NCBI GenBank assembly: GCA_009829735.1
Contig: CM020618.1
Span: forward strand, 38,478,894 to 38,542,893
Direction of reading: 5' to 3'
DNA from: Pyropia yezoensis
Lineage: Eukaryota; Rhodophyta; Bangiophyceae; Bangiales; Bangiaceae
Length of the DNA stretch: 64,000 nucleotides
In this document: positions 11,000 through 20,705 of the stretch, in pieces
Position numbering within the stretch: the first letter of the stretch is position 1
Layout of the letters: each line of letters opens with the position of its first letter
Notes under the pieces: model-generated
Told to the model about the DNA's origin: nothing
What the model saw: the letters and a program-made list of their open reading frames with translations, nothing else
The model's database searches: none
Program-made: the position numbers and the translations under genes

Positions 11000-11683
11000 A
11001 TGGCCGCCACCCGAGTGCGCACCGTCGTTGCCGGCATGTCCCTGGCCATTGCTGTTCTCCTTGCCGCCGCGCCGGCCAACGCCATCGCCGCTGGCGAGAC
11101 GTGTCCCTGCGCCAAGTCTGGTGGGGAGGGCCTGTGCATCCGCCTTGACGCGGGCACCCCCACGTCGGGCACCTGCTCCATCCGCCCCTGCCAGCCGTCG
11201 TTCAAGTGCGTGCCGCAGGGCAGCAACACGCACGTGTGCTTGGCGCAGGCGGGGAGCGGCAGGGCCATCCGTTGCAAAAACGGCGCCATTGCTGCGGGCC
11301 AGCAGAGCTGCGCGTGCACCGCCCAGCCCGTTGATGGCACCACCACCCCTACGCTGACGCCGGTGCAGACGGCGCCGGTGCAGCCGCGGGCGGGGTGCAG
11401 CGCCAACCGCGACTGCGGGGCGGGCAAGGTGTGCGTCTCGGGCACGTGCGAGGCGGCGGGCGACTGCTCCGCCGGCAAGGCGCGGGTGTGCGACGCCGCG
11501 TACAAGCGCGCCACGGGGCGGAACAACAACCGCGCCAAGTGCTGCCCCGCCAGCAGCATGTGCGTCAAGAGTGGGATCCAGGCAGGAGTGTCCACGGCGT
11601 GCTCCACCGACTGTGGCAAGAAGTGCGCGCCCTTTTGCTCGCTGTCCACCATTAACGGGCTGCCCCTGTGCGGCGGGGCGTAG
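11000..11683 (+). CDS. secreted cysteine-rich protein (24 Cys)
   Basis: The product has 227 aa. The start ATG at 11000 is followed by a textbook signal peptide: a short basic N-terminus, a hydrophobic core at about residues 10-26 and an ANA-type cleavage site at about 28. The mature part holds 24 cysteines, an even number that fits full disulfide pairing. They fall in two blocks separated by a Thr/Pro/Gln linker near residues 115-132. The second block contains a CxxxxxCGxGxxCxxGxC pattern as in many small extracellular disulfide modules. A TM anchor is not evident, so the protein is probably secreted or in the cell wall. I do not recognise a named family, and the function is unknown. No intron is apparent. 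Confidence 0.75.
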   Translation: MAATRVRTVVAGMSLAIAVLLAAAPANAIAAGETCPCAKSGGEGLCIRLDAGTPTSGTCSIRPCQPSFKCVPQGSNTHVCLAQAGSGRAIRCKNGAIAAGQQSCACTAQPVDGTTTPTLTPVQTAPVQPRAGCSANRDCGAGKVCVSGTCEAAGDCSAGKARVCDAAYKRATGRNNNRAKCCPASSMCVKSGIQAGVSTACSTDCGKKCAPFCSLSTINGLPLCGGA

Positions 11684-14088
11684 GGACGGGGACATGGAAG
11701 CGGGGGGCGCTGTGCGTGTGTGCCGCCTGCCCGCGGGCGTTCGCATGCGCCTCTATCCCTTGCACGCCAATCGCCTTCTGCTGGGCGCATCGAGGCCATG
11801 GCATGCGGGGAGGGGATGGGCTGGACCCTGGGCGGGTCAGGTGAGACCCGTCTGGTAGCTCAGGTCAGACAGCCGACGCAACAAGCCGGGGTGCAGATCT
11901 ACGAGGCGGCGAAATCGGCCTGTTACAAAAAGCTCTGAACCTGAATCATGCGAGTTTGAAATATAAAAGTCGCTAGTTTCATTTGTAAAATGTTTCAAAA
12001 TGCGTGCAACACGTACCGTCCACCTGCGATGGATGCACACACCGCCGGTAAAGTTTGCATCCGCACCATGCGGTGACCATTGGGCCCCAATGGGGGGGGC
12101 CGACGCAGCGACAGGGCGCGCTGTCGCCCCAGTCGCGGCTGTTTTTACGCTTCCCCTCAGGCAGGGAGGATCCCCCGCCCCCAGCGCCCCACCCCACCCG
12201 CCTCGCCCCCCCCCACCCACCGCGCGCGGCCGCTGCGGTGGGAGCGCTGGCGCCGCGCGGCCGAGGGCTCGGGACGGCGGCTGGCAGCCCGGCGCGCGCG
12301 CGCACCGCCGGCCGTCGTGGCGGAGGGCAGGTCGTTGCGACGGGTGCAAAAACCCTCGCCCGGGGGCTGGGGGGGCTTGGGGGGGGGGGGGGGGAGTGCA
12401 GGCGGTGATGGCTTCCCCCGCCCCGCCCCCACCACCACCACCACCACCGCGAGGCAAAGGAGCAAGGCCCCACAAAGCGCCCGCTGACGCGCAGCGGGTG
12501 CTGGAATGGAGGGGATCTCGGGTGGTGCTTGTGCAGTCCCCGTCGCCGGCTGATATGCATGGGTGCACCCACGCCACGCACCAGCACCTGCACGCAGCGG
12601 CGCTGCGCGCGTCCATAATGGCTCCCCCCCCCCCCGCCCCGGGCCTGCTGCCGCTGCTGTGTGCGTGGAATTGGGCAGCGCCTGCCAGGCGGCGGCGGCA
12701 GGCAACGACCGACGCGGCGCGGCGGTTGCACGCTCCCCCCCCTTCCCCTCACTTTGTGGCCGCGCGGCGCTTGCGTACCCCCCCCCCCCCCCCCCCCCCC
12801 CCTTCCCCCTCCCCCTGTGCCGAGCCGCAGGGTGGGGAGCGCACGCGTGCAGGCAAACCGGGAGCGGAGCGGCGGCTCGCCGCCGCCACACCCCGCCCCC
12901 GCGCCCGTGGCGGTGACGTCGGCGGTGGAAGCGGGGGTGGCGGGGGAGAGGGGGGGGGGGGGGGGGAGCGCCGCCCAGCCGCTGCCGTTTGCGGCAACCG
13001 GCGCGAGCGCCCAAGCCAAAAAGCCAATGCATCCTCCACGCTTCCACCCAATGTACCTACACCCACTTCTGCTCTGCCTGCCTCCTCCCCCCCCCCCCCC
13101 GCCCCCCCCCCCCCCCCCACCCTTTGCCGCCGCTGCAGCTGAACAGCACCCGCACGGTGCGCGCGTGCAATCGCTGCGGGTGCCACCGCAGGGGGGGGGG
13201 TCCCGGCAGGCGGCGTGCAAAGGGAGCCTTGGGCTGGCGACGCCCCCGCCGCGACCGCGTCGGGGTGGGGGGGGGGCCGCTCGACGCCGGCCGGGGGGGG
13301 GGGGGGGGGGTGGGGGCGCGGCGCCGGCGCGCGCCGGGCGGGTTGCTGTGGGGTGGGGGGGCGGCGGCGACAGGCAGGGGAGGTGTGTGCGGGGGCGCCG
13401 CCTGGCGGTGGCGCGCGCGCGCGCGCCGCCGCGGCCGCGGGGGGGTGGGTGCGTGCCACAGGGGCGCGGCGGCGGCGGCGGCGGCGGCGGGTGCATGCCG
13501 TCGGCGCAGCACCTGGTGGCGACGTTGGCGACGGCGGCCGACGGAGGCGGAAGTGTGGCGGGGGGGGGGGTGGGGGGGGAGGTTGGGGGTGGGGGCGGGC
13601 GTCGTGGGAGGCGGCGGGAGGGGGGGGGGGGGTGGGCGTCGTGGAGGACGATGGGGATGGCTGGAGACGGTGCCACTGCCGTGGGCAGTGGCGGTTGCAA
13701 GTTGTGTGCGCGTCGGTGGGGGCGGGGAATGGGTGGACTGGGGGGGGGTGGGGGGACGGGCTGACGGTTACGGCTCGCCGGCCCAGCCGGTCGGCTACCC
13801 GGCCGCCCGGCCGCCCCGGCGCGCGGCGCGGGGGACGTCTACCAGTCGGTGGAGGGGTTCAAGAGCCCGCGCGTGGCGGCGCTCGATAAGGGAGGGAACG
13901 GCGCTCCCCATCTCCCACCGCCCCTCTTCCACTCCCACCGTGGTCACCGCCGCCGCCCCTCGGTTCCTGTGGACAGGGTGCCGGGCGACTGCCTGCCCTC
14001 CCCCCCTCGCCTACCCGCGCCTTTCTCCCTGTCGCCCACCACCCCCCCCCCCTTCCCGCTCCCCCCCCCCCCCCAGCCCCCTGCCACG
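11684..14088. other. low-complexity G/C-homopolymer region
   Basis: No gene seen. The region is dominated by poly-C and poly-G runs (for example 25 C at 12778-12802, 17 C near 13102-13118 and 18 G near 13293-13310) and by GGC-type microsatellites. All six frames are open by composition only. The last 50 bases before 14089 form a pyrimidine tract ending in CAG, which could be a 3' splice site or simply the leader of the next gene. Confidence 0.5.
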
Positions 14089-15162
14089 ATGCACGCGCCC
14101 GCGTGGGTGGCGCCCCTGCTGGCGGCGGCATGGATTACCATGACGGGCATCCTCTTTTCCCTCCTCGTCGTTCAGAACTTTGACTTTAACGAAGGCCGCC
14201 CCACCGAGGTGCCCATGATTAGCCACGCCCCCCTCATTGGCGAGGACGCCCGCGTGACGTACTCGGTGCTAGGCGTCTTTTCGGCGGCGCTGCTGTTTGG
14301 GGCGTCGCTCGCCACCTACTGGGTGCTGATGTCGTCGTCGCGCAAGCACGACGTTGGCGACCACGCGCGCGTTGACGGGGGCGCGCCGACGACGCGGCTG
14401 GCCCGGTCTGGCTCCCGCTCCTCCGCCTCGTCGTTTACGTCGGTGGAGCACGGCACGCGCGACGAGATGACGGGCGTGGCGCCGGTGGGGGGCTTTAAGC
14501 GGTGGCTCGGCCGCTTTGGCCTCCTCTGCTCTGCTGTGGCGTCCACGTCGCTGGTGGTGGCGTCGGTGTCGACCGTGCTGACCGACACGCACAACAACAG
14601 TGTCATTGCCTACTCCTTTGCTGAGGCGCTGTGGGTGATTGTCGCGTCCATCACGCTGTGGAGCTACCGCCGGCGGGTGCCCATGTGGCTCCAAGCCATC
14701 CAGGCCCTGTGCGTCATTGGCGTTGTGTCTGGGCTGGTGATGCTCGTGCTGGGCCTCGCCTTTTTCCGAGCCAAGAAGGACTTCCCTGGGGAGGTCATCA
14801 CGGCGGTGCTAGTGGCGGCCGGCCGCCGTGTGCCTGGCCGCCTGATGCGCTACTTTAACGTGTTTGCGATTGGGGAGTACGTCTTCCTGGGCTTCCTCGC
14901 CCTCTTCAACCTCTGCCTCGCCTATGCGCTGAGGGCGGACAAGGTCCACGCACATGGTGACGTGTGGGCACAGGGCGCCGTGCCGGCGCACGTGGACGCG
15001 GATGTGGAGGTGGGCAAGCCCCGACGAGTGGTGCCGGTCGCACCCGCTGAGCCGGTGACAGCAGCCGTCCCCGTTGTGCCCATGGCGACGACTGCCAATG
15101 CGCCGGTGGTGCCCATTGCGGTCAACGCGCCCATGACGACTGTACCGCTGGCAACCACCTAA
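14089..15162 (+). CDS. six-TM membrane protein, Frag1/DRAM/Sfk1-like
   Basis: The product has 357 aa starting at ATG 14089. Hydrophobic segments lie at about 8-28, 62-86, 143-165, 172-192, 201-226 and 262-286. A short PMISHAP element follows TM1, and an acidic residue sits inside TM6 (FAIGEYVF). This layout resembles the Frag1/DRAM/Sfk1 family: TM1, a PxIS-type luminal motif, four further helices, then a last helix with a Gly/Ala-Ile-x-Glu motif. The loop between TM2 and TM3 carries a Ser/Arg-rich insertion (about 100-130). The C-terminal tail is a Pro/Val/Ala-rich repeat. Family members act in autophagy modulation, GPI-anchor handling or phosphoinositide control at membranes. Which applies here is unknown. 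The assignment is by pattern and only moderately certain; that it is a polytopic membrane protein is clear. Confidence 0.7.
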   Translation: MHAPAWVAPLLAAAWITMTGILFSLLVVQNFDFNEGRPTEVPMISHAPLIGEDARVTYSVLGVFSAALLFGASLATYWVLMSSSRKHDVGDHARVDGGAPTTRLARSGSRSSASSFTSVEHGTRDEMTGVAPVGGFKRWLGRFGLLCSAVASTSLVVASVSTVLTDTHNNSVIAYSFAEALWVIVASITLWSYRRRVPMWLQAIQALCVIGVVSGLVMLVLGLAFFRAKKDFPGEVITAVLVAAGRRVPGRLMRYFNVFAIGEYVFLGFLALFNLCLAYALRADKVHAHGDVWAQGAVPAHVDADVEVGKPRRVVPVAPAEPVTAAVPVVPMATTANAPVVPIAVNAPMTTVPLATT

Positions 15163-15777
15163 GTAGTAGCAGTAGGTGGTGTGGCGGTGGAAGTGACCGT
15201 CATGATGGGTCTGCGGCTCACGACCAGAGGTGGCGGGCCCACCCGGGGGTGGCGGCAGAGGAGATGTGAAGCCAGCCGGCTGCTTCTCGTCGACGAGGAT
15301 CCTGTGAGTGTTGTGGATGCGGTGAGTGCTGTTACTGGCTTGTGACTGCCACTTTTTCGTTGGCGTTGGAAGCTTCTGCTGAGAAATTCAACCAAGTCAT
15401 TTGTGTTGTTCGGGTCCTTGCGTCTCTAGGCAGCCAAGAGCGCAGGCATGAAGAGTGGGCGCCGCGGGTGGTGGGGGTGGTGCCGACTGCGTCACGGTGG
15501 CACTGTCTACGAGGTAAAAAGTGGAGCTCCACGGCATCTTCGTGGAGCCCCACGACTCTTGGCAAATGTCACTCCTTCCCATGGCAATGGTTGACGCGCT
15601 GACAGGCGGTATTGGAACCGGCGCGCGACAGCGAAAGCAGTGAAGCGGCCGATAAGCGGTGTTACCAAGTCGCCAGCTGGAGTGTTCCGCACATGCCGCA
15701 GGTGTCGACATCACGCGTGCATGTACGACTGGTTAATAAACATTTATATATTTATTAAATCAGAATTTTTCACCGAG
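15163..15777. other. intergenic region between membrane protein gene and tRNA
   Basis: No protein gene recognised. GC content falls towards the tRNA. The last 45 bases are strongly A/T-rich. Confidence 0.5.
15733..15770 (+). promoter_or_regulatory. A/T-rich TATA-like element upstream of tRNA-Val
   Basis: A 38-bp A/T tract containing TTTATATATTTATT ends 8 bases before the tRNA. In otherwise GC-rich DNA this is striking. It could be a TFIIIB/TBP-assisting upstream element for pol III, as in plants where TATA-like sequences precede tRNA genes. Function is inferred. Confidence 0.45.
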
Positions 15778-15851
15778 GCAGTCGTAGCTCAGTTGGTTAG
15801 AGCGCGCGCCTCACACGCGCGAGGTCGTGGGTTCAAGTCCCACCGACTGTA
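15778..15851 (+). tRNA. trnV-CAC: tRNA-Val, anticodon CAC
   Basis: The cloverleaf folds fully in 74 nt: a 7-bp acceptor stem (first pair G-U), D stem GCTC/GAGC, anticodon stem CGCGC/GCGCG with loop CTCACAC giving anticodon CAC (codon GUG), a 5-nt variable loop, T stem GTGGG/CCCAC with loop TTCAAGT, and discriminator A. The internal A box (TAGCTCAGTTGG) and B box (GGTTCAAGTCC) mark pol III transcription. There is no intron and no encoded CCA, as expected for a eukaryotic nuclear gene. The CAC anticodon suits a genome with GUG-rich coding. The first downstream T4 is at 15917-15920 and may be the terminator. Confidence 0.95.
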
Positions 15852-16350
15852 GAGTTCAGAAGTCAGTCTTGAAAAATGTTTGGAGGCAGAGCGAGCAAGT
15901 CGGTAGCTGGCGTTACTTTTCCCCGCCGTTGACATCCTCTTACACTGAGCAGCAGAGCAAGGGCACTGCTGCGCTCAATCTATGCAATTATTTTTCTACG
16001 AGAAAAACCACAGGACACACACCATGCTCTTTCCCCCCCCGGCTTTGGGGCTGCGCTTTTAATTTCGTTGGAAGCTGGATGAGCGACGGGACCGATCCTG
16101 AAGGGGCGTCCGGGCGGGGGCACCCCTCGGCACTTGGGCAGACGGACGTGTCACCGCCTCGTGTGGACTTCAAGCGGGGCTTCCAAAGGGTGTTGCCCGT
16201 AGGAACAACTCCGAAACGCGGATTTCAAGCAAAGCGTCGTCCCCTCACTCCACCGGGAATTCAAAGCTGAACTTACGGCCGAGGTCGCCGCGCTACCAGG
16301 CGGCAATCAGCCCGCCTGTCTCGGAACATGACATATCGTCTTGGTATCCC
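15852..16350. other. intergenic region downstream of tRNA-Val
   Basis: No gene recognised. It includes a TTTT at 15917-15920 that could end the tRNA transcript. The right end is the presumed 3' UTR of the minus-strand HEAT gene. Confidence 0.45.
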
Positions 16351-17472
16351 TCATTCAGACAACTGCTCCCCCCGCTCCAGAGATGCTCGCGCGGCAGCAG
16401 CCACCCCATGTCCCCCATCATCAAGCAGCCCCGTCAGCGCCGCCTGCACCTCGTCTGTGAGAGGGAACGCTGCAAGCACTTCTGCCACCTGCAGCCGCAC
16501 CAGGTCATCTGAGGTGGTCACCCACCGGAGCACCGCCGGGAGGGCGCGAACGTCACCGAGCTGACCAAGGGAGCTGATGAGCGCCGCTACCTCGAGCGCC
16601 GCCCCGTCAACCGTCCCTGGGTCGCGGCCATTGAGTTGCGACACGAGCATGCCAACGACGTCACCGGCTGCAGCGGCGCCAGCCCCCCCCATGGTGCCTA
16701 ACGCAACGGCAGCGGACATGCGCACCAACCAGTCACTGTCGTCCACCGCCACGCCCATCAGCTGACCCGCCGAGTCCGTGTCGGCAAGGTGGCCCAGCGC
16801 GGCAGCTGCCGACGACCGCACCGTAGGGGAGGCGTCGACTTTGAGGGCGCGGCGGAGGGTGGCCACAACCGTCGCTTCGTCGGCTGGGGTGTAGGCACTG
16901 TCGCCATCCCCCCAGCGGCCGGCGCGGCCCTCGGTTGCAAGGAGCGTCAACGAGAAGAGCGCCTGGGAGCGGGCCACCTCGGCCGACACGCCCTCCTGGT
17001 CCAGCACCCCCCCCGGATTTGTCAGCACCCGCACCGCCCACCCAGCGCGGCCGTGTGCCAGCCGCCGGAGCGCCGCGAGGGCGGTACGAACGTCAGCCGC
17101 CGCGGCCGCCTCGGCTAACGCCGGCTCCTCAGAGGCGGGCACGCCGTCACGGGGGGCCATGGCCTCGGCGCCGTCGGGGGTGAGCGCCGCCCGCCGCCGG
17201 CGGGTGATGCCAAACGGGGTGGCCACCTCCACCATCTCGTCCGCAGCGGCGGCGGCAGCGCCGGCCGGCGCCGCGGCCGCCATGGATGCAGACGGGGAGG
17301 GGGGTTGGGGGACGGGCCCGGTCATCGCCTGGGGGGGGGCGGGGCGGCGCGCCCCGCCGCCGACGCGGACCCAACGGGGCCGCCGGGCGCACCGTGGGGC
17401 GGCGGCGGTGTCCGACACCGAGCCGGGCACCAGCGACAGGGGCGACGTGGGGAGGAACCCCAGGCTGGCCAT
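16351..17472 (-). CDS. plastid-targeted HEAT-repeat protein (PBS-lyase type repeats)
   Basis: The product has 373 aa. The frame is open 300 bp further upstream without an ATG start supported by content; ATG 17472 begins MASLGFLPTS, a Ser/Pro/Arg-rich extension of about 65 residues that looks like a plastid transit peptide. From about residue 115 onward there are HEAT/PBS-lyase-type helical repeats. The clearest (about 205-270) run through SPTVRSSAAAALGHLAD and SDWLVRMSAAVALG. More follow to the C-terminus (DDLVRLQVAEVLAAF, HGVAAAARASL). In cyanobacteria and red algae such repeats occur in phycobilin lyases (CpcE/F type) and in NblB-like phycobilisome-handling proteins. Plants have phycobilisome-free relatives. 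A role with pigment proteins is therefore plausible but unproven. Confidence 0.75.
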   Translation of the reverse strand: MASLGFLPTSPLSLVPGSVSDTAAAPRCARRPRWVRVGGGARRPAPPQAMTGPVPQPPSPSASMAAAAPAGAAAAAADEMVEVATPFGITRRRRAALTPDGAEAMAPRDGVPASEEPALAEAAAAADVRTALAALRRLAHGRAGWAVRVLTNPGGVLDQEGVSAEVARSQALFSLTLLATEGRAGRWGDGDSAYTPADEATVVATLRRALKVDASPTVRSSAAAALGHLADTDSAGQLMGVAVDDSDWLVRMSAAVALGTMGGAGAAAAGDVVGMLVSQLNGRDPGTVDGAALEVAALISSLGQLGDVRALPAVLRWVTTSDDLVRLQVAEVLAAFPLTDEVQAALTGLLDDGGHGVAAAARASLERGEQLSE

Positions 17473-19373
17473 CGTGTGGGGCGGCGGGGGGGGGAGCGCG
17501 GGGGAAGACGCAGGGAAAGTGGCAGTAGCCAGGGGGCGACCGCAGTGACAGCGCGGGCGAGGGAAGGGGCCGACCGCGGGGGAACTCTGCGTCCAGCGAC
17601 GGGCGGCGACAGAGCGATGGGACTGGAACCAGCAGCGGCGTGAGGGTTCTTGAACGGGGCCACTGCGACCTCTGCCGCTGTTGCTAGAGAAGCCAGGGGC
17701 AGGAGCGGCTCGAGTCGAGTGGGGGGACGGGGGCTTGCACGCCAACGGGCCGGTGTCCAGGCCAGTGTCCACGCTCCACGGCCGTTGGGAGGGTGGCCGT
17801 GCCGATATGCTGGAAGGGTCGGGCAGCTGATTGTGGGGTCCAGACGTGCGGGCAAGAGCGGTTCGCGGAGCTGCACAGCGCCACCGCGGAATGAGCTCAC
17901 GTGTCCATACAGCTCACCGCTGGACGATCGATCGGCTCCACCGGGAGGTCGCCTTCCACAGCCCACGGAGGCCATACAGAAAAAGGGCGGCTTTCCCTCA
18001 AACTTGGCCATTATATGTTTGAAAATGAGCATGGTCACAGCTCGCGAAAGACAAGATGACCTGTGTCGACGCTCCAGGTGCTACCACCCGATTGGCCGAG
18101 TGCTCACTGGTTTGGCTCCACTGTACGAAAATCAGGACAACTAACGTCGTTGCGTCGAGAGGGCGTGCTGGCCGATCAGCGTGCCGCCTCGGGCCGCGCC
18201 CCTGCCGCAGCGCCAGACCCGCAGGCGGCCTCCTCGCTCGCCCTCTTTTTTTTACCTCTCCCTGCAGGGAATACTCCCCCGCCCCCGCCGCGCGTCCATC
18301 CATCCAGCGGCTGGTCGTGCACCGGGTGGCGGGGAGTGGCCGCACCCCTCCCACATCGTACGGGCGCAATCCATGAAGGAATTTATACAGTACGGCAGTG
18401 CATGTACGTATGTCCCAGCGCGGGCGGCGGTGAGAGCCATCGAGGGCTGTCAACGGTCGAGGCGGCAGCGTCGGCAGCCAGCGGCGACTGGATTTCCGCC
18501 ACGACTCCTCACCCGTGGACCCCTCCCCGCCCCGCCGAGGCCGCCGCTTCCGCAGCGGTGGCGCAAGCGGCCGGCGCCAGCGCCGCTCCGCACGCCGCCA
18601 CGGGGAAGGCTGTCGGAGCGGGTTGGGGGCGGGGTGCGTTCGCCCGCGCCCTGCGAGCAAGACCGGGCAATGGGGCGTGGCCCCCCTGCCGTGGGTGCAC
18701 GCCCGCGGGGGACGGGCACGCGCGTGTGGGCGCTGGTGGGCAAGCCCGCCCCCCCCCCCACCAACCCCCCCCGCACACCACCGCTGGTCTCGATGGCTAG
18801 ACGGTTGACAGTCGCAGGCACGGCCGACTGAAATGACGAGCCGTGCGGACGCGCCGACGGCACTGCTCGAGGGGGGGCGACGGAGGTCCCACCCTCGCCT
18901 GCCGGGTCTCTGGCGCCAACGCCGGCGGGGAGGCAGCGGTCGCTGCAGCGCACGCAAGCGCGCGGACGGGGGGGGGGCGGACGAGAACGACGGCGTGGTG
19001 CGCGGCGGGCGGAGTGGGTGTGGACTTTTTCTATCGCCTCCCGTCGTGGCCAGCGTATCGTCGCACCTGTGTTGATGCTCTACCTGCGGCAGGTGCCACT
19101 GGCCGCGACGGCATCCGTACATAAAGCAGCGGCGGTGCGCGGGTGACGAGGTGGGCGGGCGCGTCTGCGCGGCTCATGCGGGCGGGTCAGGCCGGCGTCT
19201 CCGCTGGCCTCATTCGTGTTCGTCCAAGCCCCCAGCGGTGGTGCTGACCGCGGCCGGCGCTGACCGCGGCCGGCGTTGACGCTGCGGGCGGCCAGTGGCA
19301 ACGCTGACCACCGTCCCCTTCCCCATTCACACGGAGAGCGGGTCGGGGGCGTCCCCTTCCCGGCACGGCAGCC
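17473..19373. other. intergenic region between divergent HEAT and sulfotransferase genes
   Basis: No gene recognised in about 1.9 kb. Open frames on both strands are Arg/Pro-rich shadows. The two flanking genes point away from each other, so both promoters must lie here. Confidence 0.45.
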
Positions 19374-20705
19374 ATGACGGCGCCCCGTGGTATCTCGCAC
19401 CCGTTGCGCGCCTCTGCTTTCCAACCTCCCCTCTTCTGCTTTCGCTCCCTCGCCGTGTTTCTGGCTGGCCTCGCCGTCGGTGCGGTGGTCGCCCACTCGG
19501 TGTCGCGGCCTGCCCCGGCGCCGACCGCGGAGACCCCCCCCGCCCCCCTGTCGGCTGGCGACGCCTTTCTTGGCCGCCCCCCCCCCCCGCCACTTCCCGC
19601 CCTCTCGGCCCGCCCCGCGGGCGTCCCCGGCGGCGTGGCCGGCCGCGGGCGGGAGCTCCCCCCCGAGGAGGAAGGGTGCGCCGCCCTGCGCCACCGCTTC
19701 ATCTACTACAACCGGCCGCCCAAAACGGGGAGCACCTCCCTCCGCTCCGCCCTCCGCGCCGTCGCCCGGCGGTGTGGCCTGGTGGAGCTCCCCTGCCACC
19801 GGCACGCGGCGCCCAACACGGTCGGCCTGGGCGGAGCGCTGCAGCTGGCCGGCTGCGGGGCGGTGATGGCGTGCCATGTGGCCGACCGCCCGGGCGTGCG
19901 GGCGGCCGTGGACCGGCTGGGCGCGCGCTGCGCGGGGGGGGCCCTCCGCTTCACATCCGTGCGGGGGCTAGCGGGCCGCGACGCGGCGTGGCTCCTCCAG
20001 CGGCGCAACGTGTACGCCAACGCAACGGCTGAGGTGGGGGACGATGAGATTCGGGCAGAGCTGGCGGCCAACGCGGGAGACAGCCTGGCCGCCTACTTTG
20101 GGCTCCTCCCGCAGCCGCCTGGGGCGGTGGCGGGCGCCGCTGGCGCCGGCTGGGGCTGGGGCTTTGGTGGTGGCGGCGGCAATGGTGGTGGTGGCGGCGG
20201 CGGTGGTGGCAACGACAGCGGCGGTGGCGTCAGCGGGGGGAGGACGGCGGGCGGGAGCACCGGCGGCGGCGGCGGTGGCGGCGGTGGCGGCGGCGGCGGC
20301 GGCGGGTGGTCGGCCCCCTTGCTGAGCCGCGAGGCGATTGCAGACCACCTCCTTTGGTACGATGCAATCTTGGACCTCACCAACGATACCGCCGGTGACG
20401 CGGCGCGCCTGCTGTCGGCCGTCCTGGGCGTGCGGGTGGGGGCGGTGGCCAAGGAGAACGCGCGCACGCATGGCGCGTTTGTGGAGCGGGTGGCGCGGCT
20501 GCGCAACGAAAGCCGCCCCGCGGCGGGGGCGGCTGGCGGCGGCGGCGGCGGCGAGGGTGGCGGAGGCGGCGGCGAGGGTGGCGGCGTCGGGCTCTTTCCT
20601 GACGAGGCCCTCTACGCGGTTGCCCGCGCAATGTTCCGCCACCAGGTGTGGTTTACCGTCAAGGGGGGGACGTTTGACGAGCTCACAGACGCCTTTGTCG
20701 ATTGA
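19374..20705 (+). CDS. Golgi-type type II membrane sulfotransferase
   Basis: The product has 443 aa; ATG 19374 lies in a GCAGCCATGA context. A short basic cytosolic tail is followed by one hydrophobic anchor (about 22-43) and a Pro-rich stem, the layout of Golgi type II glycosyl- and sulfotransferases. The motif NRPPKTGSTS (113-122) matches the 5'-phosphosulfate loop of PAPS-dependent carbohydrate sulfotransferases, with Lys117 as the expected PAPS-contacting residue. A candidate 3'-phosphate region follows around FTSVRGLAGRD. Two Gly-rich low-complexity inserts (about 245-325 and 385-410) interrupt the domain, apparently as surface loops. Candidate glycosylation sites (NAT, NDT, NES) fit a luminal domain. 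In red algae the natural substrates would be sulfated galactans, but substrate cannot be read from the sequence. Confidence 0.75.
   Translation: MTAPRGISHPLRASAFQPPLFCFRSLAVFLAGLAVGAVVAHSVSRPAPAPTAETPPAPLSAGDAFLGRPPPPPLPALSARPAGVPGGVAGRGRELPPEEEGCAALRHRFIYYNRPPKTGSTSLRSALRAVARRCGLVELPCHRHAAPNTVGLGGALQLAGCGAVMACHVADRPGVRAAVDRLGARCAGGALRFTSVRGLAGRDAAWLLQRRNVYANATAEVGDDEIRAELAANAGDSLAAYFGLLPQPPGAVAGAAGAGWGWGFGGGGGNGGGGGGGGGNDSGGGVSGGRTAGGSTGGGGGGGGGGGGGGGWSAPLLSREAIADHLLWYDAILDLTNDTAGDAARLLSAVLGVRVGAVAKENARTHGAFVERVARLRNESRPAAGAAGGGGGGEGGGGGGEGGGVGLFPDEALYAVARAMFRHQVWFTVKGGTFDELTDAFVD

Noticed and set aside
17998-19122. 374-aa minus-strand frame between the HEAT and sulfotransferase genes
   Set aside because: Arg/Pro-rich, no ATG with content, overlapped by equally long frames on the other strand.
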